Positions 43,990 to 55,590 are shown, counted from the stretch's first letter. The stretch: 64,000 nucleotides of DNA from Hyperoplus lanceolatus (GCA_026929865.2 CM049397.1:496001-560000); one strand, 5' to 3'. The notes: generated from the letters alone by a model not told the origin. Translations and numbers: made by a program.

Positions 43990-45160
43990 GAGTATTATAA
44001 CCATGTAACCTTATGCAAGCTAAAGCAAGAGATTAAAAATGTAATGAATTATCATATTGCCATGAAATGGTTGATTGAAGTATTATTGAGTGAAGTATTG
44101 TGTATTGTGTTGATTTAAGAAACAGTAAGTGTGTTAGAATATATTGAAAAAGTGTATAAGAATTAAGTTGACACACCCACACACACCCACAGGGATACGT
44201 CTGACCTATCAGAGCCCACAGAGACCTATCAGAGCCTTTTAGGGAAGTTTCCCAAAAAGGGGGAGTTGACAACAAAGAGTTAGAAAAAAACTGAGGGCTA
44301 TTGTGTATAAAAAGGCATGATTTTGCGGAGAAAAGTTTGTTAAGCCTCGTCGGACCTCGCGGACGGAAGCAAGCTGGACCCCTGATCGACCACCCCAGGA
44401 GAAGCAAGCTACGGACCGAAGAAAAAGACTTAGTCTCTGAAAAAGACTTGGTCTCTGAAAAAGACTTAGCCTCTGGAACGAGACAGAGAAAACAGAGCAA
44501 GCAAGACATCGCAGGACTTAGAGAAAACTCAACCTCCTTCTTCAGCTGATTCACAAGAGGACCGACCACAAGAGCGCTTAACCACGTTTCCCCAAAGCTG
44601 AAAAGGACATTTCGAGAGAACTATTTGTTTCAACGCTCACACTGTTGACTGGTGAATCAAGGTCGGCCAGCTGGAGGGATCGGAATGCTGAGTATGGCGA
44701 GATTCCCCCTCTCCAAGGTCGAACAGCTGGACGGAGCGGAATGGTGAGTCTGGTGAAGACTCACCCTCTCCTCTCCTCTCAGGAGAACTTTCTGAGACTT
44801 TGTACAAAGTTCGGGAGGATCTCCGCGCAGTTCCCTGATAACGGTGAAGGCGAGGTTGCTCGGCCAAGTGACTTCCCCTCTGCCTCTCCACATCAAAACG
44901 GACATTCATTATTCCCTGCTTCAGATCTTAATACATTGAAGGATAGAGATTAGACGATAGAGTAGGATGTTTTATGTGTAAAACCAATCAATGTAAGTAA
45001 TAATTTTTGAATCTGAATTGAGCTGTATGCCTGCCTTTGATAGCAATAAAAAGCATCATTTAATCTTACATTTAAGATTTCATTGTGGGCATTTGATCAT
45101 TTACCTTTTCAGAGGTTATAATGTACTAGGTAAAGTGTGTTCTTACATCTACAAATGGTT
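43990..45160 (+). repeat. Possible solo LTR
   Basis: A TATA-like tgtataaaaagg at 44311-44322 and a polyadenylation signal AATAAA at 45044 enclose a long leader-like stretch. The 18-bp unit gaaaaagacttagtctct occurs three times in tandem at 44421-44475. The layout fits a promoter-plus-polyA LTR, but the TG...CA ends, target-site duplication, primer-binding site and coding sequence were not found. Another DNA repeat with incidental signals is possible. Confidence 0.33.
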
Positions 45161-45539
45161 CTTATAGGTTACTTCTAGCCCTTTAAACTAAACATACCCT
45201 TATGGCCTGCTGTCCATTAAAACCCTATCCTAGCGACCATACCAAGAGCCTGGATCATTAAGAGGAGAGCTGCCGTTAACTGAGGCGACTGGTGTGGTAG
45301 TAGGACCCGAGGGCTATTCGGTCCTGCTGCTGGGCCAGTGTAAGCAGGGTAGACCTCAGGACGAAGGCAGTTAGAAAAAGCTAGGCGTGTCTCCTCGCCA
45401 CCAGCTTAATTATTCCTAGTTATTCTTGAACGGGTAATACCCTCAGGTTGATAGGAATCGGACCCTTTAAACGGAGAGCTGGTACCGGAACCTCCTGTAC
45501 AGGGGTAAATACCATCTAAAACTCCGGGATCTAAACAGT

Positions 45540-46348
45540 ATGGAGGCCATTCGCACAGAGCCAGGATGGGATGAGATCACCATAAGTGAGGCATACGGCC
45601 TGTCAAAGAAACTCCGGGACAGAGCTTTCTGCAGCTGCTGGAATTTTTTTCACTGATTATGCCAGAAGTGGATGTCTTATACAACACTCTGCAAAAACGT
45701 AGCATTGATGCCCCATGCATTAACAGCGCACTGGCACATTTCAAGGAAAATGTCCCAAAAATGAGGCAGCAAGCTGATAATTTGGCTGCCAACTCTCATG
45801 AGGGAACAGATGAGCCAGGCAGACGAGTTACCAACACAGCGCCGGTGATGAAGGAGGCCTGTGACACAGTCATCTCTCAGGTAGAACAGCGGTTTTCACA
45901 CAGTGACCACTTGATTGCTGCAAAGCTGGTTGACAGCTCATTCTTCCCCCAGTTTGTGCTGTCATTCCCTACATCAGAGCTGGATTGTGCTGTGAAACTC
46001 TGGCCTTTGGATAAGAAAGAAAAGTTGAAGTCCGAGCTGATCATGCTGTACCGCCACAGTGAGCTTCACACAGGTAAGACGGCCCTGTCACTGTTAAAAT
46101 CCATCTATGAGAACAACCTAGATGAGGTTTTTGCTGAGACCATTATTCTGCTGAAAATCATTGCAACAACACCAATGACGACAGCGGAGTCAGAGAGGAA
46201 TTTTTCCACGTTAAAGAGGATAAAAACCTTCAGCCGCAACACCATGGGACAGCCGAGGCTCAACGCATTGGCCATGCTCTCAATTGAAAGCCAGCTGATC
46301 CACCAGCTACATGACTTAATTCCCAAAGTCATCGAAAAGTTTTCCTAG
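45540..46348 (+). pseudogene. hAT-family transposase C-terminal fragment (ZMYM1-like hAT)
   Basis: The 45540 frame (EAIRTEPGWDEITISEAYGL, SKKLRDRAF) shifts by one base near 45645 into the 45659-46348 frame (MPEVDVLYNTLQKRSIDA..., ending PKVIEKFS). The latter has SSFFPQFVLSFPTSELD, LLKIIATTPMTTAESERNFS, TLKRIKTFSRNTMGQPRLNA and LAMLSIES. This is the hATC dimerisation domain of the fish transposase group related to ZMYM1/DUF4371 proteins. The catalytic DDE region and BED/TTF zinc fingers would be upstream but are absent. Confidence 0.8.
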
Positions 46349-46381
46349 AGGAAGGACCGCCGTGCCACCTTCGTCTTCAAA

Positions 46382-46547
46382 CAACTCCCAGGATGAAAGT
46401 GAATTTACAGCCTACTAGTACGGGGCGTGAGCATCTCACTAAGTATTCCACAGCCACACCAACTCAACTCCCAGGATGAAAGTGAACTTACAGCCTACTA
46501 TTACGGGGCGTGAGCGTCTCACTAAGCATTCCACAGCCACACCAACT
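46382..46547. repeat. Two tandem 83-bp units
   Basis: caactcccaggatgaaagtg is followed by cattccacagccacaccaac-type sequence in each unit (46382-46464, 46465-46547), with three or four differences. It lies just after the hAT transposase stop. Confidence 0.85.
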
Positions 46548-47529
46548 CTTAAGTACATAATATGCCACCTCCCGGGTTCACTTAAAGGGTTCTACATGTT
46601 AGCAAAAAAAAAACAAAAAAAAAAAATATATAAAAAAAAAATCACACAAAAAAATTATTTCCTGATGTCTGCATGATAATGTAATGTTGTAATGTTGCAT
46701 GATTTTTTCTAACATTTATTTCACTCTTATGGGCATGTCGTGAGCCTGGCGGGGTGAGAGGCAGCAGTTCAGCGAGGCAGTTGTCACACAGCAGACTGTC
46801 ACATGTAATGTGAACATACAATAGTTTAATTCATTGTGCATAGGTTCCTCAGCATGATAGAGCTAGTTCTACTCTCATGCCTGTTCACTCTGTTCATTTT
46901 GCTTCGCTCATTGGTTGTCTGTCTGTCCTCTTCCAGTTTTCCCTGGTGGTGCCGAGACGGTGTGGATCAGGTCACTCCTCTGGCTGCATCTGAAGCCCTC
47001 GTGCATCCATACTATTCACTATTTATATTATATTTAAGTTCTACCATGATGTAAACATTTAGTCATCAATGATTGTATTCCTTTATTTTTTTCTATTATT
47101 CTCATTACATGTGACATCTATTTCATGAAGTCCGTCCTCGGAGAGGATCCCTTCCTCTCTCACTACCTGATATTTCTCTCAATCTTTTCCCGTTAAAGGG
47201 TTTTTTACTGGGAGTTTTTTCTCAGTCGAGGTAAGGGTGTAAGGGCAGGGTGTCATACTGTATGGAATGTGAAGCCCACTGAGGCAAATGTCTATTTGCG
47301 ATATATCTCCATGCTTCAGTGTTTTGTCTGTTTGTTATGTCTTGTGCTTTTCAGTCTGTTTATGTTCCTGGCCTGCACCTTTCGTGGTGAGTGGGCTTTA
47401 AACCGAGACAGGCCAACATTCTGAATCTTTTCTTTCACAGCTATTATCTTTGATTTCTCCTCCAGGATGCTGCCTAGGCCTATGGGAGGAGGTGTACTCC
47501 ATGGTAAAATGATATTGGGTTCTTATAGT
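46548..47529. other. Repeat-derived intron
   Basis: It contains an A-rich stretch (46607-46650). The 47120-47290 block (cctcggagaggatcccttcc..., gtcatactgtatggaatgtg) is a sequence that I associate with the downstream part of common fish repeats. No ORF. Confidence 0.4.
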
Positions 47530-47921
47530 AGCTCTACCTAGCCTGGCTCCGCCCGCCCGCCTACTTCCGGCCAAATTTTATTTTCCCTTCAGTAGTCAGT
47601 CTGGGTGTACAGCCCATTTCCCAGTTTTGCTGGAGATTCGACAGCCGGTCCAATCAGCGAACAGAGCGAGTGGCTGAGAACGATGACGTCGAAGTCGCGC
47701 TCCAGTTTCAGTTGCCAGAAGCCGGCTCATGACACACGTGACGACCAAACGTTATGCGATTGGTTGGCTAATCCAGAGAGGCACTGGGCAGATCCAATAG
47801 TTTTAAACTTTAACAGACACCCGCCTCCATGAGTGAACGTTTGCCAATTAAAGCACTGCCAGACCTTCTGTACAAATGAAATGAAGTACGATGGTCTGGT
47901 AGCACCAGGCTAAGCTCTACC
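47530..47921. mobile_element. MITE with 9-bp TSD
   Basis: The element at 47539-47912 starts TAGCCTGGCTCC and ends CACCAGGCTA. The flanks AGCTCTACC at 47530-47538 and 47913-47921 are identical. A 9-bp duplication is typical of Mutator-like elements but the family is not proven. Confidence 0.82.
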
Positions 47922-49118
47922 AGCTGTTTGCACTATTATCATTTTATTCTGAAGTTATTGAAAACACTTTTAAAACCTATACAATCATCATTGCAATGTT
48001 TTGATGTCCTACTAATGGATGTAACCAAGCTGCACTAATGTACTTTATTAATTAAATATATATAATACATGGAGAGAACAGTCACTCTAAAACCAAAAAA
48101 ACAGCATACCGAATAGTGCTAAAGTATAATTTTATTTGTAATGGTTGTGATGGCCCAAGTACCTGCCTGCTGTCCTGGTTATCTTTCCACAGGTCCTTGT
48201 GGGTGGAGCTGAGGCCTGAATAGTGAATAGTTAACACCTAGCGAGGGCTACAAACAGCATGGGACACAAATACGTAGGAAAGATCAATGAAGGAAAGAGT
48301 TTGTACATGATGAAATATTTCTTGTCTGCTCTTTCATTACTTCACAAACAGCTCAATTTCTATTTTGAAATAAGTTTGCATTTTTATGCAAATGAGAGTG
48401 TGAGAATATATTGTACTACCCTCTAGCGCCCTCTGCTGGATCAGAAAATAAACTGCTTTGAATATGAATGAGACTGCATCAAACATATCGAATGTGAAAT
48501 TTTAACTTTTCACCCCACCTTTGAATAAAAAGTGATAGCCCTAGTGTATATAGGTTTTTCACGTGTTCTCACCCACTCTTTCCTCACAATAAGTTTGAAG
48601 TATGCAAGATAGAGAGGATTACAGGTCATTTCATATTCTATGAAAGATTAACTAAAGCCTACAAGCAGTACAGATGAATGGATTGATAGTGTTTAGAGGG
48701 ATGTCTATATCTATATGCATGCCTGTAAAACAAAGTCAATAGCAACACTTTTATAAAAGTGAAGGGGTCTACCATTTTTATTGTTGGGATTGAAGTTGGC
48801 ACCAGTGTTAGATGAAAAAGAGCAGATAAGTATACATTGGTTTAATGATGTGGCTCTTACATGTGGAATAGCAAACTGGTTCTTTAAAGGTGTTTTAGTT
48901 GAAAAACCTGCAAACCGGCGTCAGACCAGAACTACAACCATATTATTGTTGGTGGAAAATGTGTAACTGTGCCTACACTGGGAACATGTTTGAGTGTTTT
49001 ATCCCTTTTTGTTCCTACAACAGTCAAGCTCAACTCTTTTTCCTCAACATCATTTTATTATTGTTTTCTTTTTTTACAACATGGAAATTTCAGTAGGAGG
49101 CTCGTCAACTCTCGTGAC
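47922..49118. other. Intron without recognised features
   Basis: AT-rich with scattered repeat-like words (ctctagcgccctctgctgg at 48421). No gene. Confidence 0.4.
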
Positions 49119-49560
49119 TCCTTCAAGCTGTGGACAGGATTGGCCAAGGCAGTGGGGGTTCCAGCAGTCTAGCAGCGGCTCACCAGAGCTCCGAGGCTGG
49201 AGAAGAGGATGGCAAATAAAAGTAGAGTCACTCACTGACACTGAATCACACAGGCACCCACACAATGTTAACTCTTGAATGCTATCTTTTTGAATAAAGA
49301 CTAACAGATGGGAGTAGCAGAAAGCAGTTCAACACTGAATAAGGGACTGACCTGCACTGCAGCATGTCCTTCAAGCTGTGGACAGGATTGGCCAAGGCAG
49401 TGGGAGTTCCAGCAGTCTAACAGCGGCTCACCAGAGCTCTGAGGCTGAAGAAGAGGATGGCAAATAAAAGTAGAGTCACTCACTGACACTGAATCACACA
49501 GGCACCCACACAATGTTAACTCTTGATAAAGGACTCACCTGTTCTTCAAGCTGTGCCCAA
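49119..49560. repeat. Tandem duplication of a ~160-bp block plus partial third copy
   Basis: cttcaagctgtggacaggat begins copies at 49121 and 49369, each running to ccacacaatgttaactcttg. A third start at 49544 diverges after 12 bp. Copies differ at about six positions. The purine-rich run 49580-49690 follows. Confidence 0.85.
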
Positions 49561-49739
49561 CATGGGCCCAGGGAGCCGGGGGGTGGGGGGTGGAGAGCAA
49601 AAAAGGGGAAAGATTTAAAAGGAAAAAAAGAACGGAATAAAAGAAAAGATATAAAGGAAAAAGGGGAAAAGGAAGAGCAGCTTGTGAACCGTATTAGACC
49701 AAGAGATTAAACAAAAGCTCTATATTAGCCATGACACTC

Positions 49740-50329
49740 AGGACCGGAGACCACTTTCTTTTTACTTTCCCAATTACAGTGTTTGAAGGTGGTCCTTAAG
49801 GCATTTAAAAATATTATCTAAAAAAATGTCCGTACCCAATGAGACAAATGGACTCCATTGGCTAAAAAGAGTCCCGCAGTGTCATATCTAATACGATTAT
49901 GGGGAATAATTCCTCCACTGACTGCATTAACAAACTGGGCCATAAGACGGTTGACACACTTTCTGGCCCCGTCAATCCTGGCTGGAAACCTCTCAGCCCT
50001 CCAGCGGCATCTTGGGATGAGGGCCGAAAAGAATATCTTCATTGCCGGGTAAAATCCATGGAGAAAGAGCAGGTCCCTCTCCATTTCATTCACCAGACTG
50101 ATCCTCTTGACTGCCCCCAAGTCGTTGCCACCGCAGTGAATGACGAGTACATCAGGCACTACTCTTTCAACAAGGGTTTCAAGAAAGAGAGGAAGAAGCT
50201 TACCCCACCGCAGCCCACCCACGCCGAACCAGCAGACGGTAAGGTCCGGCGCCTCCATCTCCCTCCTCTGGGCTCCGCCCTGGGCAGCTCGCCGGACATA
50301 GCTGTCCCCAATCACCCAAACAAGCACTG
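49740..50329 (-). pseudogene. SGNH-hydrolase domain exon of retrotransposon type (DIRS/Ngaro-like)
   Basis: A likely acceptor (ttgtttccacag|TGCTTG, exon start 50329) opens VWVIGDSYVRRAAQGGAQRR..., with WFGVGGLRWGKLLP, VPDVLVIHCGGNDLG, KIFFSALIPRCRWR and NGVHLSH. Blocks GDS (Ser), GG (Gly), GGND (Asn) and VHLS (His) are those of SGNH hydrolases. This domain is carried by fish tyrosine-recombinase retroelements and related LOC genes. The usual catalytic Asp three residues before His is Asn here. A frameshift near 49845 precedes GTDIFLDNIFKCLKDHL, the expected tail. No recombinase or RT lies nearby, so this is a fragment or an exapted exon. Confidence 0.65.
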
Positions 50330-51256
50330 TGGAAACAAAGTAATGTTAGGTATATCATCAGGGATAGGGATAGGTATAGGTATATTACAAAATGCATTAT
50401 AAGCAGTGGCTGGGTTTCAATAATGTTATGATAGATACCATAGGTCATAAATATAATGTGTACATTCAAATAAAATACATACATGCATGATGTCAAGATA
50501 AAGATAAGTCTTACATTTATTTATACTTTGATTAAATACATGCATATGTTTTACATTGATGCTCAAGTCTTAAAGCAATGAAGTTTTTCTTACTCTTAGG
50601 CGGCATCTCGATTCAGTTCAGTGACACTAAAAAGAACAAAATGAAAAATTGAGTAAATATAAAAGTGCCTTTTTTATTAATACAACAGTGTGCAGAATAA
50701 TGAGGCTGATATTAATGTTGTCTGTAGGCTGTAGTAATGTCTTATTCAGCGGCAGCAATATCTACTGCTTTTCATGCTAAACGTTACAAATATAATTTTA
50801 ATAACATTAAATAACATTTAATAATAACATTGATTCGATTTCAAAACCTTAAAATATTTACACACAGTGTGGTTTGTCGATATAAGTGATCCGACACAAT
50901 TTTAGATTTTTATAATTTGACAAAACGTTAAGTTCTAAATTGGCAAAAAAAAGCATGGCCAATCACGATTATACTGCCGGGCTTTTGTTAGCTAGCAAAA
51001 ACCCGGCAGAGGGTTACTGAATAGCGCATATAATACACCTACAAAAATATTACACAACATAAAGGTATTATGTTCTTGTTGTTTTTCTGTTTTATACCCA
51101 TAATTTATTAATATTAACACATTTTTCATGTTTTGTTTTGTCGTCGAGATTAACTTACCAACTAACTACTTGACTCCAACAGTTCTCGAAGGGATCCAAC
51201 AATGGAAGACTGTGAAGAGGTCATCACAGTTCAGTGCAGCAGTATTAGTAGTAAGT
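50330..51256. other. Intron without recognised features
   Basis: AT-rich; includes short near-identical words (taacattaaataacattta). No gene or element ends found. Confidence 0.4.
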
Positions 51257-52045
51257 CATGGGCCATGTCCGAACTGCCATACTAGCGTCCTACATCCTAC
51301 ATACTCACCATCTATATACTGCATACTCTCTACTCAAAGATCGATTGTGTATGCGAGCTGCGTCGAAACGTTCTCAGTTGAAGTATACTCAAGCAATGAA
51401 GAATTTCTTCTTCTTCTTATAAGATTCAGGCAGTTTAGACACTGTTAAGCTTATAACCGCCCTCTACAGGTTAGATATTGAACTAGATTTTTACAGTCCT
51501 GTGTTCATCATCTGTGTTTTAGACCTCTTGTTTTATAATAATTATATTTTGAGGCGGAGGATCCCTCCGACGCTCTCTGTCCGGCTCATCAGCACTCAGC
51601 TGTCTGTGAGTTGAGCTGGACGAGCCGCGGTGTGTGGAACAGCGATCTGTTCTAATCTCCCTCCACTATCAGACTCACTTCACCCATTTCACTTAGTGAC
51701 TCTAATGTTGTTAGGTATTTATCTTCATCTCTTATCTATTGTAAGAGTTTATGAATGACTGCACGTACGTCTGTCAGATCGCGGAACCCCAAACAATGTT
51801 GTTGCCTAGCAACTTGCTCGAAAATATTTCATTTTCCTGGGCGGGTAGAATTGACCCAGTGCATTGTGGGGCGGTTGAGTAGGAAAAGTATACAATCGAT
51901 TCATACCCAAAATCTTCCCGGAAGTTAGTACTCATCCGGGAATTTCTCACATACCCAAACTCGCATACCCAACCGTCACATACTCAAATTGAAGTCAAAA
52001 TGAGTATGAGTAGGACGTTAGTATGGCAGTTCGGACACGGCCATG
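51257..52045. mobile_element. DNA transposon/MITE with ~25-bp inverted ends
   Basis: The left GGCCATGTCCGAACTGCCAT and the reverse complement of the right end (GGCCGTGTCCGAACTGCCAT) differ by one base and continue with further similarity (ACTA.CGTCCTAC). CATG on both sides is a possible 4-bp TSD. The interior (51402-51500) holds a LINE tail matching the Nimb 3' end. Confidence 0.72.
51402..51500 (-). mobile_element. 3' tail of I/Nimb-type LINE (copy inside MITE)
   Basis: The plus strand reads cttcttcttcttataagatt then caggcagtttagac and ccctctacaggttaga. This is the reverse complement of the LINE tail at 13730-13806. It is a heavily 5'-truncated insertion or a SINE sharing the LINE tail. Confidence 0.6.
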
Positions 52046-52057
52046 GAGCACGTGGTG

Positions 52058-52160
52058 CACTTCTTCTTCTTGTAATATTCCGGCAGTTTAGACGCTGTTT
52101 ACTGCCCTCTACAGGTCAGATGTTGAACTAGATTTCTACATGCAGTCGTGACTCGTGTGT
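52058..52160 (-). mobile_element. 3' tail of I/Nimb-type LINE
   Basis: Same tail as at 51402 (cttcttcttcttgtaatatt, ccggcagtttagacgctg, gccctctacaggtcagatgt), about 85% alike by eye, in the same orientation. The extra upstream match (ttgaactagattt) between these two copies supports a common short element. Confidence 0.65.
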
Positions 52161-52507
52161 TGTTGTTTTGTAGGATAGTCGGGAGCAGGAGGAGTCAACC
52201 TCTACCAAGATTGTTTGCTGCGAAAACCAACGGATGACGTCACGGACACTGGTACGTCTTTTTTTCATATTTCAGTGCCCACCCTCTTACTGACCTCTTA
52301 TCGCCACGACTGTGAAAACAAACGGGTGACGTCACGGACATTGGTAATTAAAAAAAAAAAATTAGCCTAGCCCCACCTGTTTTTTACGTGTAGAAACACC
52401 ACTGCCTCTATCTCCTCCAGGCAGGTGGTCAGTGTGGATGTTGGCAGAGGGGCATAAGAAGTGGGGGATGTCCTGATATAGAGCTGTGTGTCATCGGCAT
52501 AGCAGTG

Positions 52508-52850
52508 GTATGATAATAATGGATAGGATTTATATAGCGCTTTATTCTCTAAGGACTCAAAGCGCTTACAGGGTTCCAGGTTCCATTCATTCACACACAG
52601 TCATACCGGTGGTGGTAAACTACGATAGTAGTAAGCGTGGCTGCCATTCCGCGCCAACGGACCCTACGACCACTACATCAAACATACAGCAGTCATACAC
52701 ATTCACACCAGTCAAGGTGGGTGAAGTTTCTTGCCCAAGGACACAACAATCATGACACAGGTTGCCGGGCGGGGATCGAACACCTATTGTGTTTTCCTGA
52801 ACTGATCATTGGCCAACCTGCTCTACCAACTGAGCCAAGGTCGCCCCATA
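52508..52850 (-). mobile_element. tRNA-derived SINE
   Basis: Read on the minus strand from 52848, GGGGCGACCTTGGCTCAGTT then GGTAGAGCAGG form an A-box-like tRNA head. The B-box-like GTGTTCGATCCC is near 52770, followed by a body with CTTGGGCAAGAAACTTCACC and a tail ending agcgctttattctc/ctatataaatcc plus ATT repeats at 52508. It inserted into the LINE reverse transcriptase. Confidence 0.8.
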
Positions 52851-53245
52851 ACCCATGCCTGCTAATGACACCTGCTTACCTCCCCAATGCTGCTACCTTG
52901 CCATAGTGGGGAGGCTTGCGTGCCTCCGTGACTCTAAAGGCTAAACCGGCGGGGATTCATACCCCCTGTAGGTGCAACCATGCCGGGCAGGTTTTAGAGT
53001 AGAGGCCGGACGAAAAGCAGCACTTGGTCCTCCAGGTTGGGGGTTGGGCGGGGGCCAACAACCCCACCCTGTAAAACACTTAAAGTTACAGAAACGCCGA
53101 CAAGAGAACTAAGAGAGGACACGGCCCTGGGAGAGAGTAGTTCTTCAGCTAGAAGACAAATGGCACCTGGTTGCAGGCAGAAAAGTGACCGTGAACTCTG
53201 GAGGTCCCTTGTCCACAGCCTATACCCCAGTAGGGGTGTAAGGCG
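52851..53245 (+). repeat. Unclassified repeat adjoining the SINE
   Basis: It contains gaggcttgcgtgcctccgtg and gtagaggccggacgaaaagc, and an open 71-codon frame (53037-53252) rich in Arg and Ser. I recognise the wording as a dispersed repeat, possibly the 5' region of a retroelement, but cannot name it. Confidence 0.4.
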
Positions 53246-53324
53246 TAAGTAAGCTAATGACACTGCCCAGGGGGAGCATGTACAGTGAGAACAGGGTGGG
53301 GCCCAACACCGAGCCCTGGGGGCA

Positions 53325-53620
53325 GTGTTGTGCCTGAACGCGTTCAATGAACGATCGTTTATGAACTCGTTCATATTTGGGGCGAACGTGAACTGAACGT
53401 ATGTATTTCTGCCTGATGAACGTTATTGAGAAAGCGTTCATTCTGGCATTTGTAAACCGCGCTTTTACAGTCGTTCAATCGTTCATCGAGTGCCAGATTT
53501 CCATAGAAAACCCTGCTAAAAGACAGCGTAAACAGGCCTTAAATATGTAGCGGAAAAACACCCAATCTGGCAACACCTGCCACCACAGCGTCGCAACGCA
53601 TCAAAATGCGAATCACCGCG
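53325..53620. repeat. hAT-like repeat start
   Basis: CAGTGTTGTGCCTGAACGCG begins a segment with multiple gaacg/cgttc words, in the style of a dispersed fish hAT family. The right end is not identified. Confidence 0.4.
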
Positions 53621-53919
53621 GCAAAAAACAAAAACAAATGAATGCAGCAGCAATTACTCAGACCATGGACCTAGCCTCAGGCTCTACCTCTTCTTCATAT
53701 GATTGTTACCTACTGTATATACCTCAGATTGTGTTTGTGTTAATAATTATGTCAACACATCTTATTGACTTTGTTGTTAACAGTATACTGCAGTTTAAAA
53801 TGTTCTCCTTGAGGGTTTTACTATTTTAAGTTGTACAATTGGCTTATAATGTACCATTTTATCTTGGCTTCATCATGTTGTTCGCTTTTATTTATGAAAA
53901 CATAACATAGGCTAAATAA

Positions 53920-54816
53920 TTAAAGCTACTACGAGTAAGTCGGCACGTTGGCGACACCTTTGAACAAAAGCGGTAGTATTATTACGACGCCAGCTGTCGT
54001 GAAGCTGTTTTCTAGCTCGTGCAGGCGTGCAAGATTCAAATAATCAGGAAGCAATATGGTGCGTGTCCGTGTGTTGAAAGTGTGAGGGCACCGGACTCTT
54101 TTCGGCTCCGTGAGTCTATGGGTGACACAGCATCAACTAATGCCATTAAGTGCTAAACACACCTGATTGCAATGAGTTGATGCATTGTCACCTCTCACGG
54201 AGCTGAACGAGTCCCCGTGTCCTCACACAAAGCGAATGAACGAGAGATGGCAGTTAGTTAGTATGGATCACGATGAGGTAATGTGTTTATGTTGTAAATA
54301 ATGACTATTTCAGATGAATAATGGTCATCTGATGATGCTGGTGAGGCAAAGTAAACTTTGTTTTAGTAGGCTACCGCTCATTCATTTAGGAGTAAACACT
54401 GCAGTCTAGGTTCGCTGCGTGAAATTGTATATACGTTGCTTGGCAACGCCCTCCCGCCCGACTATCACTCTCCCTTTTAGCTTTTCTTCATTGCATTTTC
54501 TTTTTTTTCTTTTATGGTTCAGCCCCGTTATCAGTCATTATGACGACAAACAACTGTCTCAAACAAGGCTCCCGCTCCCCTTCCCTCACCTGGAGTGATA
54601 GGCTTCTCAAATCGCGTTCCTGCGCCACACTGAAATCTGTGACCAATACGGATATGTGACCATAGAGCATGCACGCGTGAACCGAGTAATAAAAACTAAT
54701 AAAAACGTCTTTCTTTGCACTGATGGTCTCGTTTGCTGTTAAAGGTAATTTATGATTATGAGAGGAAACATGAGGCTGTTTAAAAGATATTTAAAAGTTA
54801 CTCGTCGCCGCTTTAA
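53920..54816. mobile_element. TTAA-flanked non-autonomous DNA transposon, copy 2 (inverted)
   Basis: TTAAAGCTACTACGAGTAAG at the left and the reverse complement of CTCGTCGCCGCTTTAA at the right. It matches copy 1 (21337-22251) in the opposite orientation along its length, for example aaacatgaggctgtttaaaa and ggagccgggagccttgtt-type blocks. It ends exactly where the older relative at 54816-55240 begins. Confidence 0.82.
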
Positions 54817-55240
54817 TGTTGACAAATACATCAGCCTACAATGACAAAACAACCAACTCTGTTAGTTGTTAACTTATGTTGTCTTAACCTAGGTTTATGA
54901 ATGTTTCTAAATCAACGTTTAATTTGCTTAATCACTGTCAAATTACCATTATTAATCTGAAATAGTCACATATAAACACAGTACCTCATCGCGATCCATC
55001 GTGCCTTCTCTCGTTGACTGGCTTCCAACACGAATATATTGCTTCCAAATCGCGTGACGGAGGCACAGGCTGGCATTTGCTAGAAAACACCTTTACAAAA
55101 GTTGGCGTTGTAAAAACACTACTGCTTTTGTCCAAATGGGCCGCTAGAATTCACACAAACTGAAAGTTCCTTGGAGGGCATATAACATAAGTTGTACATT
55201 TATAACGGCAGAAATTCTATATTTTTGATTAAAATATTGA
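54816..55240. repeat. Older TTAA-family relative, reverse complement of 42090-42500
   Basis: Shared words include caaccaactctgttagttg, cctcatcgcgatccatcgtg and cctgcttttgtcc-type ends. The copy-2 element seems to have inserted into or beside it at a TTAA. Confidence 0.65.
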
Positions 55241-55443
55241 ATGTTGATCGTGTATTAGCTACCCCAGATGGATGATTTTAATGTGTATAAGGGAACTCAG
55301 GCACCCCTTAGCACCCCTCAGCTCCCATTGGCTCTCAAATAACTCAAACCCACACAACAGACATTTTAATATTACAGAGATCCATGTCAGTGTTGTGACT
55401 GAGCAGAATAAGGTTTTGGAGTATGTGGTGCTGTATGATTTAC

Positions 55444-55590
55444 CACTTCCTGTAGTGTGGTCTCCAGTGCTGTAGACATTAGGCTTGACTGAGATTCTGC
55501 TCCACACCTTGCTCTCTGCTCTCTCCTCATAGTATAGACACAGTCCATTTTCAAAGTCACAGTTTGCTATAGAGGGGTCAAAGGTCGGCT
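55444..55590 (-). CDS. mamdc2: mamdc2 exon, start of MAM domain 3
   Basis: Acceptor ttgtgttacag|AGCC and donor GGAAGTG|gtaaat bound a 147-nt phase 1-1 exon. It encodes 49 residues containing the MAM opening CDFENGLC and the GDHTTGSG turn that precedes the exon boundary in each MAM domain of this protein. It has no stop or frameshift. The intron that follows (14.8 kb) holds the dense transposon block 40.7-55.4 kb. Confidence 0.92.

Larger units (their letters stand above)
52380..53330 (-). mobile_element. L2-type LINE reverse-transcriptase fragment split by a SINE and another repeat
   Basis: On the minus strand, 53330-53246 reads PQGSVLGPTLFSLYMLPLGS. The next part of the same domain, HYHCYADDTQLYIRTSPTSY, lies at 52507-52380. 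The missing dozen residues and 740 bp between them correspond to a SINE (52508-52850) plus another repeat (52851-53245). The YADD active site is intact. Confidence 0.78.

Noticed and set aside
44301..44549. 82-codon ORF with three KDLVSE-like repeats
   Set aside because: The repeats follow from the 18-bp tandem DNA unit in the LTR-like leader; no family match.
52760..52850. A tRNA gene
   Set aside because: The A and B boxes belong to the head of a SINE; no cloverleaf with proper acceptor stem can be formed from the degenerate sequence.
53037..53252. 71-codon ORF as a gene
   Set aside because: It lies inside a dispersed repeat next to a SINE and has no recognisable domain or splice context.
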